From Amoebidium appalachense (lineage: Eukaryota > Ichthyosporea): a stretch of DNA of 64,000 nt. Under the pieces are notes generated by a model, which had not been told where the DNA came from, did no database searches, and worked only from the letters and a program-made list of their open reading frames with translations. Each line of letters opens with the position of its first letter. The stretch's first letter is position 1. The DNA lies in the NCBI GenBank assembly GCA_963693365.1, contig CAVNZM010000003.1, forward strand, positions 13,888,001-13,952,000, in the 5' to 3' direction. Made by a program: the position numbers and the translations under genes. Of the stretch, positions 28,818 to 42,312 are shown piece by piece.

Positions 28818-29777
28818 TTAAGACATGTGTGATTTTTCTGAGGGGGAACACAACCTCTCTGTCGAAACATTCAATCTGTGCAAGTGGTGGCGGCAACGAT
28901 TCGTTGCGTGCCATTGGAGCATGGCATCACTGATCGCCAACGTCGACAGAGTGATGCTGTCGTCCCTCGTCAGCTTGCAGTATGCATTCACATAATTCTG
29001 CATCCATGGTTTCCCATTCTCACTACTGTTTGCAAGATACTTTGCGGCCCTGTGCCTCCTTGCACCCACCCCCAACGGCAACTCACGTTCTGCGCTAACG
29101 CAGTTACATGTTCGATCGGGGACCGCTCTTCGCACACAAGGGCACGCACACGCACCACAACAGCAGCATTCCTGTTGTTCTCGTTTACGCACAGAAAACA
29201 CAGGTTCGGAGTGTCGTCGACGGCCGGCAAAAAAACGGGCGGCATACTCAACACTTAGTGGGCTCAAGGGGTGACAATCTTTGTCCTTTTTCTCACAATC
29301 CATGTTGCAGGCGGGCAGTGAATCCATTCTGCTGGCTTTCAATTCTTGCCGCTCGGTTTTCTCCTGGCGCAGGCGTTGCGAAAGGGGGGTGAGCGTGGCG
29401 CGGTATCCCAAAATAGCGCTGTAGTGCCGCCTATTTTCTTGTCGTTTTTGGTCATCATGGGGTACCTCATGCACTTCATTTTCCTCACATGGAATGCCAA
29501 TGTCTTCTATGTTGTTTTTTGGAACATCTGACGGGCATCCTGAAGAGCAACGCTTGCGCAAGCGCGCTAAATGAGCAGTCTTGAGTTCGGTTACTGAAGA
29601 ACTCTCATCGTTTTTGCTCTCTATACTTGCTTGTGATGGTGCTATGAGCGATAAACTAGAATCCCCATTGAAAGACTTTTGCACGGGGGTTTCCTGGCTT
29701 TGGTCGCTGTTATGGCGACGCTCCCTACTTCCCAGCCAACGGGGGATACATGCTATGCTTGCTATAGTGGTAGCCAT
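28818..29777 (-). CDS. uncharacterised intronless protein, 319 residues
   Basis: Single uninterrupted frame from ATG (29777-29775) to TAA (28820-28818) in DNA free of microsatellites. I recognise no family. Visible features: a Ser-rich acidic N-terminal third; basic stretches HLARLRKRC and QRLRQEK; a GRRRHSEPVFS segment near 185-195 resembling a 14-3-3 or basophilic-kinase site; and a Cys cluster near 204-226 (ECCCCGACACPC, then CNC) without zinc-finger spacing. The composition suggests a mostly disordered intracellular protein. Several shorter frames are open on the opposite strand, so the coding assignment rests on length, the upstream CCAAT cluster and the clean surroundings. It could instead be an exon of a larger gene. 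Confidence 0.45.
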   Translation of the reverse strand: MATTIASIACIPRWLGSRERRHNSDQSQETPVQKSFNGDSSLSLIAPSQASIESKNDESSSVTELKTAHLARLRKRCSSGCPSDVPKNNIEDIGIPCEENEVHEVPHDDQKRQENRRHYSAILGYRATLTPLSQRLRQEKTERQELKASRMDSLPACNMDCEKKDKDCHPLSPLSVEYAARFFAGRRRHSEPVFSVRKREQQECCCCGACACPCVRRAVPDRTCNCVSAERELPLGVGARRHRAAKYLANSSENGKPWMQNYVNAYCKLTRDDSITLSTLAISDAMLQWHATNRCRHHLHRLNVSTERLCSPSEKSHMS

Positions 29778-30179
29778 TTCGAAGAAAACATTATGTCATG
29801 GGTGGTAACAGTACAAAGTTAATAATATCAGTGTTGTTTGCAAAAAGTACCTTCCCGGAGAAAGGATGCAAAACAAGTTTCAGTACGTACGTGTGCGCAT
29901 ATTTATGAAGTGAAGGTGGTCATAAAACTAGCTTATTGCTATTCTTCAAACGCTATTCTCAATTTCGTACCGCGTAAACGCCGCAAGCGTCGAACTCGAA
30001 CGGACCTTAGGGTAACACACTGGGCCACACACAAAGAGTATTTTGGAACATGCGCTTTGTAATTTGGCCATTGCCCACCATGAAGGCCAACTAGATTTCC
30101 CTTGATATTGTCGTTCGCTGCTATAACTTCGATAGAATCATTCCCAGCCTCAGGAGGCTGGGCCCTCTGGAGATGGAGA

Positions 30180-30625
30180 GGGTTTGGGAGAGGAGGGACT
30201 AAGCTGTTTCCGCAAAGATCGGACTACCAATCAGGTTACAGAAGTCATAGCGCGATCTAATCAGGTTGCCAGTGCTATAGAGCGGCGCTCCATCACAGCT
30301 TCTGGTCCAATCAGGCCCTGGACCGTATTGAACATGCGCTCGAGCAAGCTGTTCCATAATCAAAATTCGAGCCCTCCGGCGGCGGGCACGCCCAGCCAGC
30401 CTCAGTCAGTACACGCGTGACTGCTCGGGCCGGTTGCTCGGAATCAGTACACGACACGTGACGCTCGCGGGCTGATAGCAACCGAAGATACCAGATGCGT
30501 CTGGCTCACACTGCATCCAGCGAAGCGAGCCGGCCCGCAACCAGGGGCGAGCGAAAGCGAGCCCTGGCGGCGAGCCTGGCCGACCGAGGCTGGGCGATAG
30601 CGATTTGGCGTAGCCATTGAGCTCA
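30180..30625. promoter_or_regulatory. CpG-rich segment with repeated CCAAT-type boxes
   Basis: CCAATCAGG-type motifs occur at about 30227-30235 (CTACCAATCAGGTTAC), 30259 (CTAATCAGG) and 30308 (GTCCAATCAGGCC). They are followed by GC- and CpG-rich sequence, including a hairpin at about 30540-30566 whose arms are CCAGGG and CCCTGG around GCGAGCGAAAGCGAG. The contrast with the AT-rich surroundings suggests a promoter region, most simply for the minus-strand frame starting at 29777, about 450 bp away. Confidence 0.4.
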
Positions 30626-32510
30626 TTTATTTTAAATGCTAAAATGCGATCTGAATCAAGAGGTTCTCATTTGATTTCGTCCGTATTCGATATAGTAAAA
30701 TACACTATAAAGGTAGGATATTATCGAGAGGAATAGCGGGACCTGCCGAATCAAACGGACGGTTTACACACAATTTATTGGTGAGCGGCGCGTGGGTGTA
30801 GGGAGATTAGTTTCACTGAGTGAGTGCAAGCCACATTAACTTTTACTTTACAAAGTTAACACCAAGTTGTATTCAATCGATTCAGAGCATATATTTGCTC
30901 TACTCCTTAAAATCATATCAAAATGTTTATATGCTTATTGATATGTCATACATTCACCCACCCATTTCGTGTATCACCATGTAAAATCTATTTGAAAACT
31001 TCTAAAAACCAACCTGAACTTGAATGCTCGGAACGCGGACTTTTTATTAAATATATACGAATCACCGGTAGTATACTGTATTCTCTGGGCGAAACAAAAA
31101 ACAGCCAGAAATAGTTTCTCCAAGTTTTCCGCCCGGCCAACGCACAAAGGCCTTGTAAGTTGTGCCGCGGATGCGCGTCTAAAAAGCGGAAAGGTAAGGT
31201 GTAGGGTGAGCTTACAATAGAAGCAGGTGTCAGGGTGACTCAGGGACTCAGGGCTATATCACCGGCCAATCAGATCCCGAAGCTTTTTGGATTGGCGCCA
31301 CAGATCGCACAGTCATCTGCAGCGCACGCACGGAACTTTTGGAAGAAAAGGCATAAAATACGCTTTTCTTTAGCTCAGAAATGGTCTATCAGAGGGCTCT
31401 TTTATAAGCGAAAATGATCAAAAACTCCCCGTTCAGAGGCTTAAATATTTAGAATGGGCATGTGAAATGAATTTAAGTGTACATTATTAGTGTCATAAAC
31501 AGTGCTGTCAGCCTGTCAGGAGATAAGCGGAGAGCCAGGTTTGCGTCCCCCTAGTTATCAATCTCGAACGGGGCTTTATAATTTGGAAACTCTTATTCTC
31601 AGCTTTATTCTTGAACTGATGTCCATTGCCCAAACACAAAAAATATAAAATGTTTTGTCAGCCAAACTGGCAGTTCAAACTGCAATACATTAGCTCACTG
31701 AACTTTAAACCAAAATAAGGGGGTTTCAGGTGCAATGTACGACCTGATTAGATCATGCATACATGAAGCCAGCTATGTTTTGTAGCTATTAATATTGTTC
31801 GCAGGCGCTATATATAGCTAGCTTGACCTAGGGGTATGCATATATATGGTACATATTATGTGCCAATTGAAAAATGTGTTTACTTAAAGATATTGCGCTG
31901 TTTATCATAGCTGCTATTCATGTTAGGCTCTATAATGGCACCAACTTGGTGCAATACCGCGTGTACGGGTATAGATAGCATGGGACACAGTCAAAAGAAA
32001 AAATATTTCCGGGATAAACTGAATAGAGGCATCTGCAGGGGGGTTTCAATAGCCCAAGCTTCCACAAGGTTCCGCGGCCCGTGATCCCGCGCGGCCACGT
32101 GATTCAGATTAATATGATACTGCATGATGTTATTTCTTATTTCTTGGTTCCGTTTTTTTTATAAATGATTGTTTTAGTTAAACTATTAGGCTATGTATTG
32201 GAAAGGCTGTGTGTTGGGGTTGAATATATTAGCCTATATGAGTCAAAAAAAGGAAAAACAGAAGAATTCTCGTTCCAAAAAGAGCAGCCTCGTGGCACCA
32301 TGGCCAGTGCTTTTATCTACGGCAGCGGTCATAGCACGGCCGCTGTGTTCCGAGCGCCGTGGGTGGTAATGCCCCGAATCCATTTATTCCCATGGCATGC
32401 GCACTGCACACGCCCAAAAACCAAAAAAAGAAGTAGGACTCGTATGTATGTTGAATGTCTGTAGGTAGTACTTCACCCGGATTAGCATAAGTTATCATAT
32501 CCAATAGTTC
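30626..32510. other. intergenic, unique AT-rich DNA
   Basis: No exon signature, repeat copy or RNA gene recognised. One further CCAAT box lies in GGCCAATCAGATCCC near 31263, with ATTGG about 25 bp beyond it. Confidence 0.5.
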
Positions 32511-32515
32511 CCCCG

Positions 32516-33003
<488 letters not shown>

Positions 33004-33009
33004 ATGTGT

Positions 33010-33330
33010 GTGTGTTCTGCAAAAAGCAGATTTATTCTGCTGAGAATTATTCTGCAAAACTAGAATAATTCTCCTAAAAGGAGAATTATTGTGCTAGGAG
33101 CAGAACTATCTTGCTATCGAAAGCAGAATCATTCTCTGCTTTTTGCGGAATAATTCTGCTAAAAGCAGAATAATTTTACTCAAAGCAGAGTGATTCTGCT
33201 TTTGCAGAATGATTCTGCTAAAAGCAGAATAATTCTGCAAAAAGTAGAGTGATTCTGCTTTTGCAGAATAATTCCGCCTTTCCCGATAATTCCGCTTTTG
33301 CAAGATCATTCTACTTTTCCAAGTTAGCTC
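33010..33330 (+). repeat. palindromic minisatellite (GCAGAATWATTCTGC type), locus 1
   Basis: Tandem near-palindromic units of about 17-20 bp built from GCAGAATAATTCTGCTTTT and its complement. Each unit can form a hairpin. It is followed by CCAAGTTAGCTCGGGG and TGGTTGGGCCC, a flank also found beside locus 2. Confidence 0.8.
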
Positions 33331-33359
33331 GGGGCCAATGTGGTTGGGCCCTAAGAGAA

Positions 33360-33625
<266 letters not shown>

Positions 33626-33858
33626 CTCGGACCGAGGGAAGACCCGAAGAAGAATGATGAGCAGCCCGTAGTGTCCGTGTCCCAAACGGTGTCGCTGACA
33701 GCACAACGGTTGTTTGTGTGCATGTACACGTGCATGTACCCACACGATGGTGGGACAGCTATTAGCGATACTTAGACTAACCTAAAGTGACCATTAGAGT
33801 TTTTCCTAAAGGTTTTTTTTTTTTTTTTTTTTTTTTGGTTGGGTTGGGTTGGGGGGCG

Positions 33859-33923
<65 letters not shown>

Positions 33924-34193
33924 AATGGTGGTAGGGTGGTGGTGGTTGCAGCGCGGGATCCGGGAGGGGAGTGGAAGGGGGCTCTTTAAGTGCCGGGGGG
34001 GAAGAGGGGGGGGGGGGGGGAGGGGGGAGAATACAAGGCCGAGTGTTTAGATGGGGGAGGTAGGGGGGGGGAGGGGGGAGGGGGGGGGGGGGGGGGAGGG
34101 GGAGGGGGCAGGGGCTGGGAAGCTTAATTAAGGACGGGTCGGGCAGAAATCGAAATTGTGATCACTGTCTGACTGTGTCTGCACTTTGCTGCG

Positions 34194-34677
34194 TGACGTC
34201 AACATTATGACGTCAGCCTTCTGCCCTGTAATATGGGCCCGGGTGCAGCAATCCTTTTTTCAAATTTGCGCAGTTGCCATAAAGAGATTATCATAGAGAA
34301 ACACCGAAGCAGGTAGTTAAGCAAAACAGTTAAGCACACAAATAAGGACAAGTAGACGTGCTTGTTAATTGCATTTAAATTGTGGGCCACTTTGTAAGTA
34401 TTGTACGTGTGATATTTTGAGCCTATAGACTCAAATCTAATCGGTACTGGGACGTAGGCGGCGTGGTGTAAAATGACCACTGATATCCTCGGATTAGCTT
34501 TTGCCTGTATCCGATTTACAGAGTTTTTTCCTTTTTCAAAAAAATTGTTTCTGTGCCATGTACGGAGATTATACAGAGAAATATTTTGCCTACTTCATCA
34601 GTTTTAAGGCCTAGGATAAAATCTACTGTTGGCACCCCGCCAGACTGCTGGAATCAATCTGAGTAGTAGTGACGTCA
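34194..34677. promoter_or_regulatory. cluster of three perfect CRE palindromes
   Basis: TGACGTCA occurs at 34194-34201, 34208-34215 and 34670-34677. This 8-mer is expected about once per 65 kb by chance. It is the CREB/ATF bZIP site. No gene start is recognised nearby, so the target is unknown. Confidence 0.4.
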
Positions 34678-34764
34678 CGGCCAGTTCAATACCAAATATG
34701 GTAATGATGGTTTTGACGCCTCCCTGCAACCTGAGTTCTCCCGAGATCTCTGTAAATGAATTAT

Positions 34765-34813
<49 letters not shown>

Positions 34814-34965
34814 CTCGAAGGGGGGAGGGGGGGAAGGGGGAGGGGAAGGGGGGAGGGGGGAGGGGGCGCGGGGATGAATTTGAATTCAACAAGTTAAAAC
34901 AGTTAACTGTGTGTGTGTACACGTCACGTGTGTGTGCCACGTGTGTGTGTGTGTGTGTGTAACAC

Positions 34966-35004
<39 letters not shown>

Positions 35005-35239
35005 CCGTGGAGGGGGGGGAGGGGGGAAGGAGGGGGGGGGGGGGGGGGGGGGGGGATGGGGTAGTCACGGGTGACGTACGTAGGAAGGGGGTTCTCGGTA
35101 CGAGGGTGGCCCTTCGGATACAGGGGCCCGTGATTTCGGGGGACAAAAAAAAAAAAAAAAAAAAAAAAAATATCACCCCCCCCCCCCTTTTTTTTTTTTT
35201 TTTCCGGGTGGTGGTGGTGGCCCAGTGGTGGTGGTGGTG

Positions 35240-35270
<31 letters not shown>

Positions 35271-35281
35271 AAAGGGGGGAA

Positions 35282-35312
<31 letters not shown>

Positions 35313-35464
35313 GGCAGATTTTGGCAGCCAGCATGATCAACATATTCAATTTGGTGTAAAATTATGCCCGGTGGGAGCCTCGTGGCTGATGGGGGGGAGA
35401 GAAGAAGAGGTACTGCATGGTGGTGGTGGTGGGCTGGTTGAGGTGCGGTGATGGGTGGGGCGGG

Positions 35465-35637
35465 GGTGAGGTTAGAATGTGTTGAGTACATACATACGGA
35501 GTTGCACGGTCATAACAGAAAGCAGAGCCCACACTCAGGCCTAGCTAGGGAGGGCCCAATCATTTACAGTACCCAAGTTTCGACCCATTCATCTCGTCAA
35601 CAAAGACCAACTCACATTCTGCTTCACTTGGCGGTTT
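35465..35637 (-). mobile_element. SINE-like element, decayed subfamily B copy
   Basis: Keeps GCAGAGCCCACACTCAGG, CCCAAGTTTCGACCCATT and a CAACTCACATTCTGCTTC segment that align to 27900-28030 and 39060-39160. The 3' end is too diverged to place exactly, and no G tract directly abuts it. Confidence 0.4.
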
Positions 35638-35991
35638 GTGTGTATGTATGTGTGTGTTTGTGTGTGTGTGGCGGTGGTGGGTGGGTGGCGGGGGGAGGGG
35701 GGGTGAAAGGATTTGAAACTTGCTTTTCTGCTCAGGTAAAAGAAAACAAACATGAGCCATGGAAGAGAAACGGGTGTGTGTGTTATGCATACCAGTGCTT
35801 GTATTGAATTTCAACACAGTTAACCCTGTTTATTAGGTATCTCACGCGATATTTACCGAAAAATAAAAACCGATTTTCTCGCTCGGTACAAACTTAGTCA
35901 CTATCAACCGGCAGCGTGACTAGGTAAACGTTAGCAAGGGTTTACACGTTCCCTAGTAAAATCGAAACACAAATCTCAGTGCATTATTCTC

Positions 35992-36026
<35 letters not shown>

Positions 36027-36383
36027 CCCCGCTGTGTGTGTCTCGTTTGGGTTCTTTCACAAACCGTTTTGGTTTCAATTGACAGGAGATATATCGAACA
36101 AAAAAAAGGGAAGCATGGACGGGACCCCCCCCCCTCTCTCTCTCACTCAAAAACACACACCCCACCCCCCCGTGCCCGCAGAACAATTACGCTATCGGCA
36201 TGATGGGTTGTGTTTTGACCCTGTCTCACATGCAAAACACATCCAGTCAAAACACAAAACTTTTCCGCCTGAAAATATTATTCACCTGTGGCCATGAAGC
36301 AAAAACCTCAGAGGATCCAAGGCACCGGTAGGCTATAGTAACTGGTAAGTAGATTACTAACATGCAGACACTTAGTTATAGAC

Positions 36384-36419
<36 letters not shown>

Positions 36420-36588
36420 TTCCCTCTGCCTCTCCCATGGTTAAAAAAAAAAGAAAAAAAAAGAAAAAAAAATCGTGGACTTGGAACCACACGCAAAGGC
36501 CGTGGCGAATGACAAGACGACATGCAAAAGTAGAAGGGCGGGGAAGTTATGAAAAAAAAGACCCACCCACAGACCCACACACACACAG

Positions 36589-36650
<62 letters not shown>

Positions 36651-36653
<3 letters not shown>

Positions 36654-37172
36654 CTTATCCACCTCCATCACCTCCCCCTCCCCCTCCTTCTCCCCCGCCC
36701 CATTCTCCGTCACACTCCCCCCATTTTCCCTGCCCTCCGTCGATTTCTGCGGAGCCTGACTCAGCGGCATGTACGCAATCGACAACACCGCACTATCCGT
36801 TTGCAAAACATGAAGACACCTCCCCTCATGCACGTTCCAAAGACGCGCCGTCTTATCCCACGACCCGCTCGCGATAATCCCCTTTGCTTCGTCCACAGCG
36901 CTCAAAGTCCAAATCCCGTCCGTGTGCCCGCGCAAAACCTGCGTGCACAGCCCCTTTCCATAGTCCCAAACACGCACCGTTTTGTCCTTGGAACCGCTAG
37001 CAATAAGGTTCAGGGCGGGGTTTACGGGGATCACCGCCCAGACTTCGTGTTCGTGTCCCAAGAGAGCGCACACGAGGCGCCCTTCTCGAACGTTCCAGAC
37101 ACGGACGGTGCGATCGTTGCTACCACTTGCAATGATACCGCGGTCGGGGTCGACTTGGGTAACGGCCCACAC
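36651..37172 (-). CDS. exon 11: WD40 blades 6-8 and acidic C terminus
   Basis: Starts VWAVTQVDPDRGIIASGSND and holds three blades, each with SGSxDxTxRxW: GSNDRTVRVWN, GSKDKTVRVWD and GSWDKTARLWN. It ends with a Gly/Glu-rich acidic tail finishing GEVMEVDK and stop TAG at 36653-36651. The blade continuity from exon 10 (GHEDE to VWAV) confirms the junction. Confidence 0.9.
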
Positions 37173-37352
37173 CTGAAAGAAAGGAAGAAACGAAGTGGGA
37201 GGGGTGGGGGTGGGGTGGGGGGGAGGAGGGGAGTGTACGTGTGTGTGTACATATGTGTGTGGGGGGGGTATGTGTGTGTGTACGAGTGTATGTGTGAGTG
37301 AGTAGGTGTACAATTTGTGTGTAGGTGTGTGTGTTCCAATCCCATGAGAGAA

Positions 37353-37421
<69 letters not shown>

Positions 37422-37769
37422 CGAGAGAGGGAGAGAGAGAGAGAGAGTGTGTGTGTGTGTGTGAGTGAGTGCATGCGTGTTTGTATTTGCGTGTGCGCGC
37501 ACACACATTTGCATGTGCGTTCACACACACATGATTCCATATGGAGAGAGAGGAAGGGGGGGGGGGGGGGGGGGGGGGGGGAGGGGGGGAGGGAGACAAT
37601 ACATGCTTTTGTGCGAATAGAGAAGTAAATCATGCTATGTGCGAACAGCACCACATAACAAACCATCCCAGGAAAATGATGCGAAAACCTAAGGAGACAA
37701 ACAACACACCAACTTGGAGGGGCCACACATGGGACATATGTCCAAGCACGTAACCCCCACAAGGGGAGA

Positions 37770-37808
<39 letters not shown>

Positions 37809-38088
37809 GAATGCGGAACACGGTACGAAGTACGCACACACGATGAGAAGCATGGTGCAGGACACATGCAAAGGCAAACATTCAAGTATGCAAGGGAGTT
37901 AATACATACACACACATGCTCACACACACGTTCAGCCTACCCCCCCCCCCCCCCCCCCCCTTCCTGCGCACACCCACACACACGTACACACCTCATCCTC
38001 GTGTCCAGCAAACACCAAAACGCTCCTCCCAGGAACCGCCTCCCACACCCTCACAGTCTTACCACCTTTGACACACTTCACACAATAG

Positions 38089-38120
<32 letters not shown>

Positions 38121-38459
38121 CACACACACACAGAGGGAGAGAGAGAGGGGGAGAGAGGAAGAGAGACACGCACACACAGACACACAGAGAGAGAGACGCA
38201 CACATCCCCCTTCCCCTCACCGCACATCCACCCACCAACAAACACAGACACGCACACACGCACACACACACACACATCCCATCCAGCCCCCCCTCCCCCC
38301 CCCCCTTCGGAGAAAGAAAACACACACACTTACACACACACCGACACACCTCATCCTCGTGTCCAGCAAACACAAACACGCTCCTCCCGGGCACCGCTCC
38401 CCACACCCTCACAGTCTTATCCTTTGACATACTTCACACAAGTACACAAGAACATCCAA

Positions 38460-38531
<72 letters not shown>

Positions 38532-38908
38532 GCACGCACACACATCCATCCAACCCCCCCCCCCCCCCCCCAAACAAACGACAAAAAAAATAAAAATTAT
38601 AAATAAACAAACAAGCAAACGAAAAAAACCACAAACCTCATCCTCGTGTCCAGCAAACACAAACACGCTCCTCCCAGGAACCGCCTCCCACACCCTCACA
38701 GTCTTATCCTTCGAAGCGCTCGCCAACCACAGCTTCGACGCGTCAGCAACACAAACGCTCGTAATTTCCGCCAAATGCCCACGGAGAGTGGTGCGAAGAC
38801 GCCCCTTGGAAGCGTCCCACACGCGCACCGTTTTGTCCTCCGACCCGCTCACGACGAGTTTTTTGTTTTCGCTGAGAGTGCACATGTCCCAGATACCATC
38901 ATCGTGAC

Positions 38909-38973
<65 letters not shown>

Positions 38974-39771
38974 GAATGCGTCAAAAAGTACGAAGTACAC
39001 AAGAACAAACGGATAACACGATGCAGAATGCAAGCCATACATAAAGAGTATGCATAATAAGCAGAGCCCATCCTCAGGGGGGGCCCACGTCATCCACAGT
39101 ACCCGAGTTTCGACCTATTCCCCTCGTTAACGAAACCCAACTCAGATACTGTTTCACTTGAACATGGGTAGGTCACCCGTCTTGATCAGAGACGAGCAGG
39201 GTTGCTTATGCAGGCAAGGGCAGTGGGAAAGGCCGGGGGTTAAAGTTGCAGCAGTAAGCAGAAGCAAGAAAAATATAGATAGGAACTCAGGAGACGGGGC
39301 TTCTAGGAAGCTCCCCCGTCGATACCTAAGTCGATACTTCCCTGGCTAACATACTACACCAGCTGAAAAGAATTAAGTCCCGAAGGCCACAGAATTCGTA
39401 ATCAGAGGGGAAAATATGAGATTTGACCCACGCCGCAGGGTAGTAACACGCTTACTAGGGCGGAACTTTATCGTCTTCGAACGGAAAGCTATGCCCCCGG
39501 ATGTCAGCCGGAAATATGGTATCACCCATTGCTTTGGGCTTGAAAAAAGCCAAACCGATAGTCCGAGTTATGTTACGCCGGCGGGTAACATGCCGCATGG
39601 GTTCCAAGGGAGCTGTCGCCAACAGAGCGGTGTGTGCATGCGTGCGCGTAACGCAATGTGTGAAGTGTGTCTATAGCTATGAAAGGGGGTATGCAGAAGT
39701 GGACAGATGAAGTGTGTGGAGAGAAAAACAGTAAGAAGAAAAGTAGACACCGGTATGTGCAACCCCGCACA

Positions 39772-39808
<37 letters not shown>

Positions 39809-39869
39809 AATAAGCGAAGATTACAGGTAATCAACCAGAACAACAAATGACAAGCAAAACAACAGGCGC

Positions 39870-39911
<42 letters not shown>

Positions 39912-39916
39912 AGGAA

Positions 39917-40013
<97 letters not shown>

Positions 40014-41295
40014 GAGAGAGAAGGGGGGGGGGGGGGGGGGGGGGGGGGGGAGGGGAGGGGGAGGGGGGAGGGGGGTCTTAGGGATGCTGCAGAATCGTCA
40101 GATATTAGACAAATCGTACCAATACGATCATTCTCTCATATATGTGAGAAGATTGTGACTAACGATGTGCAGATCTGGTTAAGACCTGTTGAGTGTGCAG
40201 AGAAAATGGGAGGGGAAGGAGGAGGGAAAGGGGGGAGGGGGGGGGGGAAGTAAGAGAGGGGAGGGAATGTTAGAGTGTCAGTAGTCTCAGGGGACCCTGC
40301 AGAGTCGTTAGATGTCAGACAAAAACGCACCAACGACCAAGTTCTCCGAGGGGAGAAATGCGTAAAACGTTCTGCAGAGTGGGTTAGAGACCTGCTGATG
40401 AGAAGAGTGTATACAGGGTTTGGCCAGGGGGGGGGGGGGGGGGGGAAGGGGGGAAAAAGAAGGTAGGAGGGGAAGGGGGGGGGGGGGGGGGGGGAGGAGA
40501 AGGGGGGGGGGGGGGAGGAGGAAGAAAGGGGGGAGGGAGAGGGGGGGGGGGGGGGGGGGGGGAGGTTTGAATGCGGAACACGGTACGAAGTACGCATACA
40601 CGAAGGACACATGCAAAGGCAAACATTCAAGTATGCAACATCAGCCATGTGCACAATGGAGGGAGGGGGGGGGGGGGGGGGGGGGGAGGAGGGGAAAGAG
40701 GTGGTGTGTGTGTGTGTGTGTGTGCGTGTGTGTGGGAGGGGGGAGGGGGGGGGGGGGGGGGGGGGAGGATTTGTATGTGTTTGTGTGATTTGTGTATGTG
40801 CATGTGTGTTATGAATGTGTGGGTGTGCAAACAATGTCAATATCTACAAACACATCATTATGTTATTCTTAAGGTCTGTATCGGCATTTTTCGTGCGGCG
40901 TGGATAGGACGCCCAAATTACGTCGTATAAGCATCAGCACAAACGATAATAAGTTTCCCGGAGCACTATGATTAGTTTTTCCTATACACGGCCATGAATT
41001 TCTTCAGGCATGTAAAGTGTAGGTAGAGCAAGAAATGAAGGGAACCCATGTACAACAATATGAATCTGGAAAACTTAGAAAATGCCTGATGTTAAAAACT
41101 CAGCACATGCAGGAACCTTTGTGGAATGACCAAAGAAACTTCAATATGTGCGCAGGCCAGGCCACCTCAACCGGTGCACATGATATCTCCCCCCCCCCCC
41201 CCCCCCGGGGGGGGGGGGGGGGGGGGGGGGAGTATATTTGTACTTTTTGGATCGTTTTACATGTCCACACACCCTCGACCTGTACAAACACTTCA

Positions 41296-41338
<43 letters not shown>

Positions 41339-42268
41339 ACAAATAATTTTAACCGCTGTAACTGCCCAATGGCAACCCACCTATAGTAGCATGTGCACAT
41401 ACTCCCCCCCCCCCCCTCCCCCCCCCCCGCACCAAAAAACACGTTACACTGGTCACACACCTACACATTCACATACTCCCCCCCCCCCCCCACACACACA
41501 CATTTTTTAATTTTAGTAGTTTTAACAACCCAATGGGCACGCACCTTTAGCACGTGCACACACTTCATGGTGTTGAGGTTCCACACCCTCACGGTCTTGT
41601 CCACCGACCCGCTGGCCACGAGCATCTGCTCGGCATCGACAAGGGTGACACTGTCTACCTCTGCATCGTGCCCGTGGAGGGTCTGTGCGGGTACGCGTAC
41701 GTGTGTGTGTGTGTGTGTGTTTGCGTGTGTGTAAGTGCAAGTGTTAGTGTAAGCATAACTGTATGTGTGCGCGTGCGCGTGTACGTATGTGCATGCATAC
41801 ATATGCCGTGCAGGTGTTTGCGTGTAAGTAACGAGCACATGCGCATGCGTGTGTACGGGCGTACGTGTGTGCGACCATGTGTGTGCTTGATGTAAGTGTG
41901 CATGTGTGTCCATGGGGTTGTGCCGGTGTTTATACATGAATATAGTACGTGCGCGCGCGTGTCCATGACGGATGTGTGTACGTGTGCACGTGCGGGTGTG
42001 TGTGTGTGTGTGCACGTGCGGGTGTGTGTGTGTGTGTGTGTGCACGTGCGGGTGTGTGTGTGCGCACGTTCCTTTAAGTGTACATGTGATGGGGTTCACT
42101 GTGGTTAGTATGGGTGGAACAGTAAAAAGCACCAAGATTTACGACAGAAGAGCGCTGCAGATTATAAACATTATGAGCATCAACTTCAACATTATAGGCA
42201 TACCGAGTATGCAAAAATAGGCGCCTCCTTTACTTTCTCTCTCTCTCTCTCTTTTTTTTTTTTTTTTT

Positions 42269-42312
<44 letters not shown>

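Larger units (their letters stand above)
33626..36650. other. intergenic: G tracts, mixed microsatellites and unique islands
   Basis: Long poly-G at 33860-33922, 34765-34813 and 35282-35311; a poly-A/poly-C/poly-T compound at 35144-35203; GT at 35240-35264; C tracts at 35994-36023 and 36385-36417; CA at 36595-36651. Unique AT-rich islands at 34130-34740 and 35830-36300 show no exon structure. The first carries three CRE sites. Confidence 0.7.

Noticed and set aside
33010-33330. Resemblance of regular repeats to a CRISPR array
   Set aside because: Units are near-palindromic and contiguous, without unique spacers, in a eukaryotic context.
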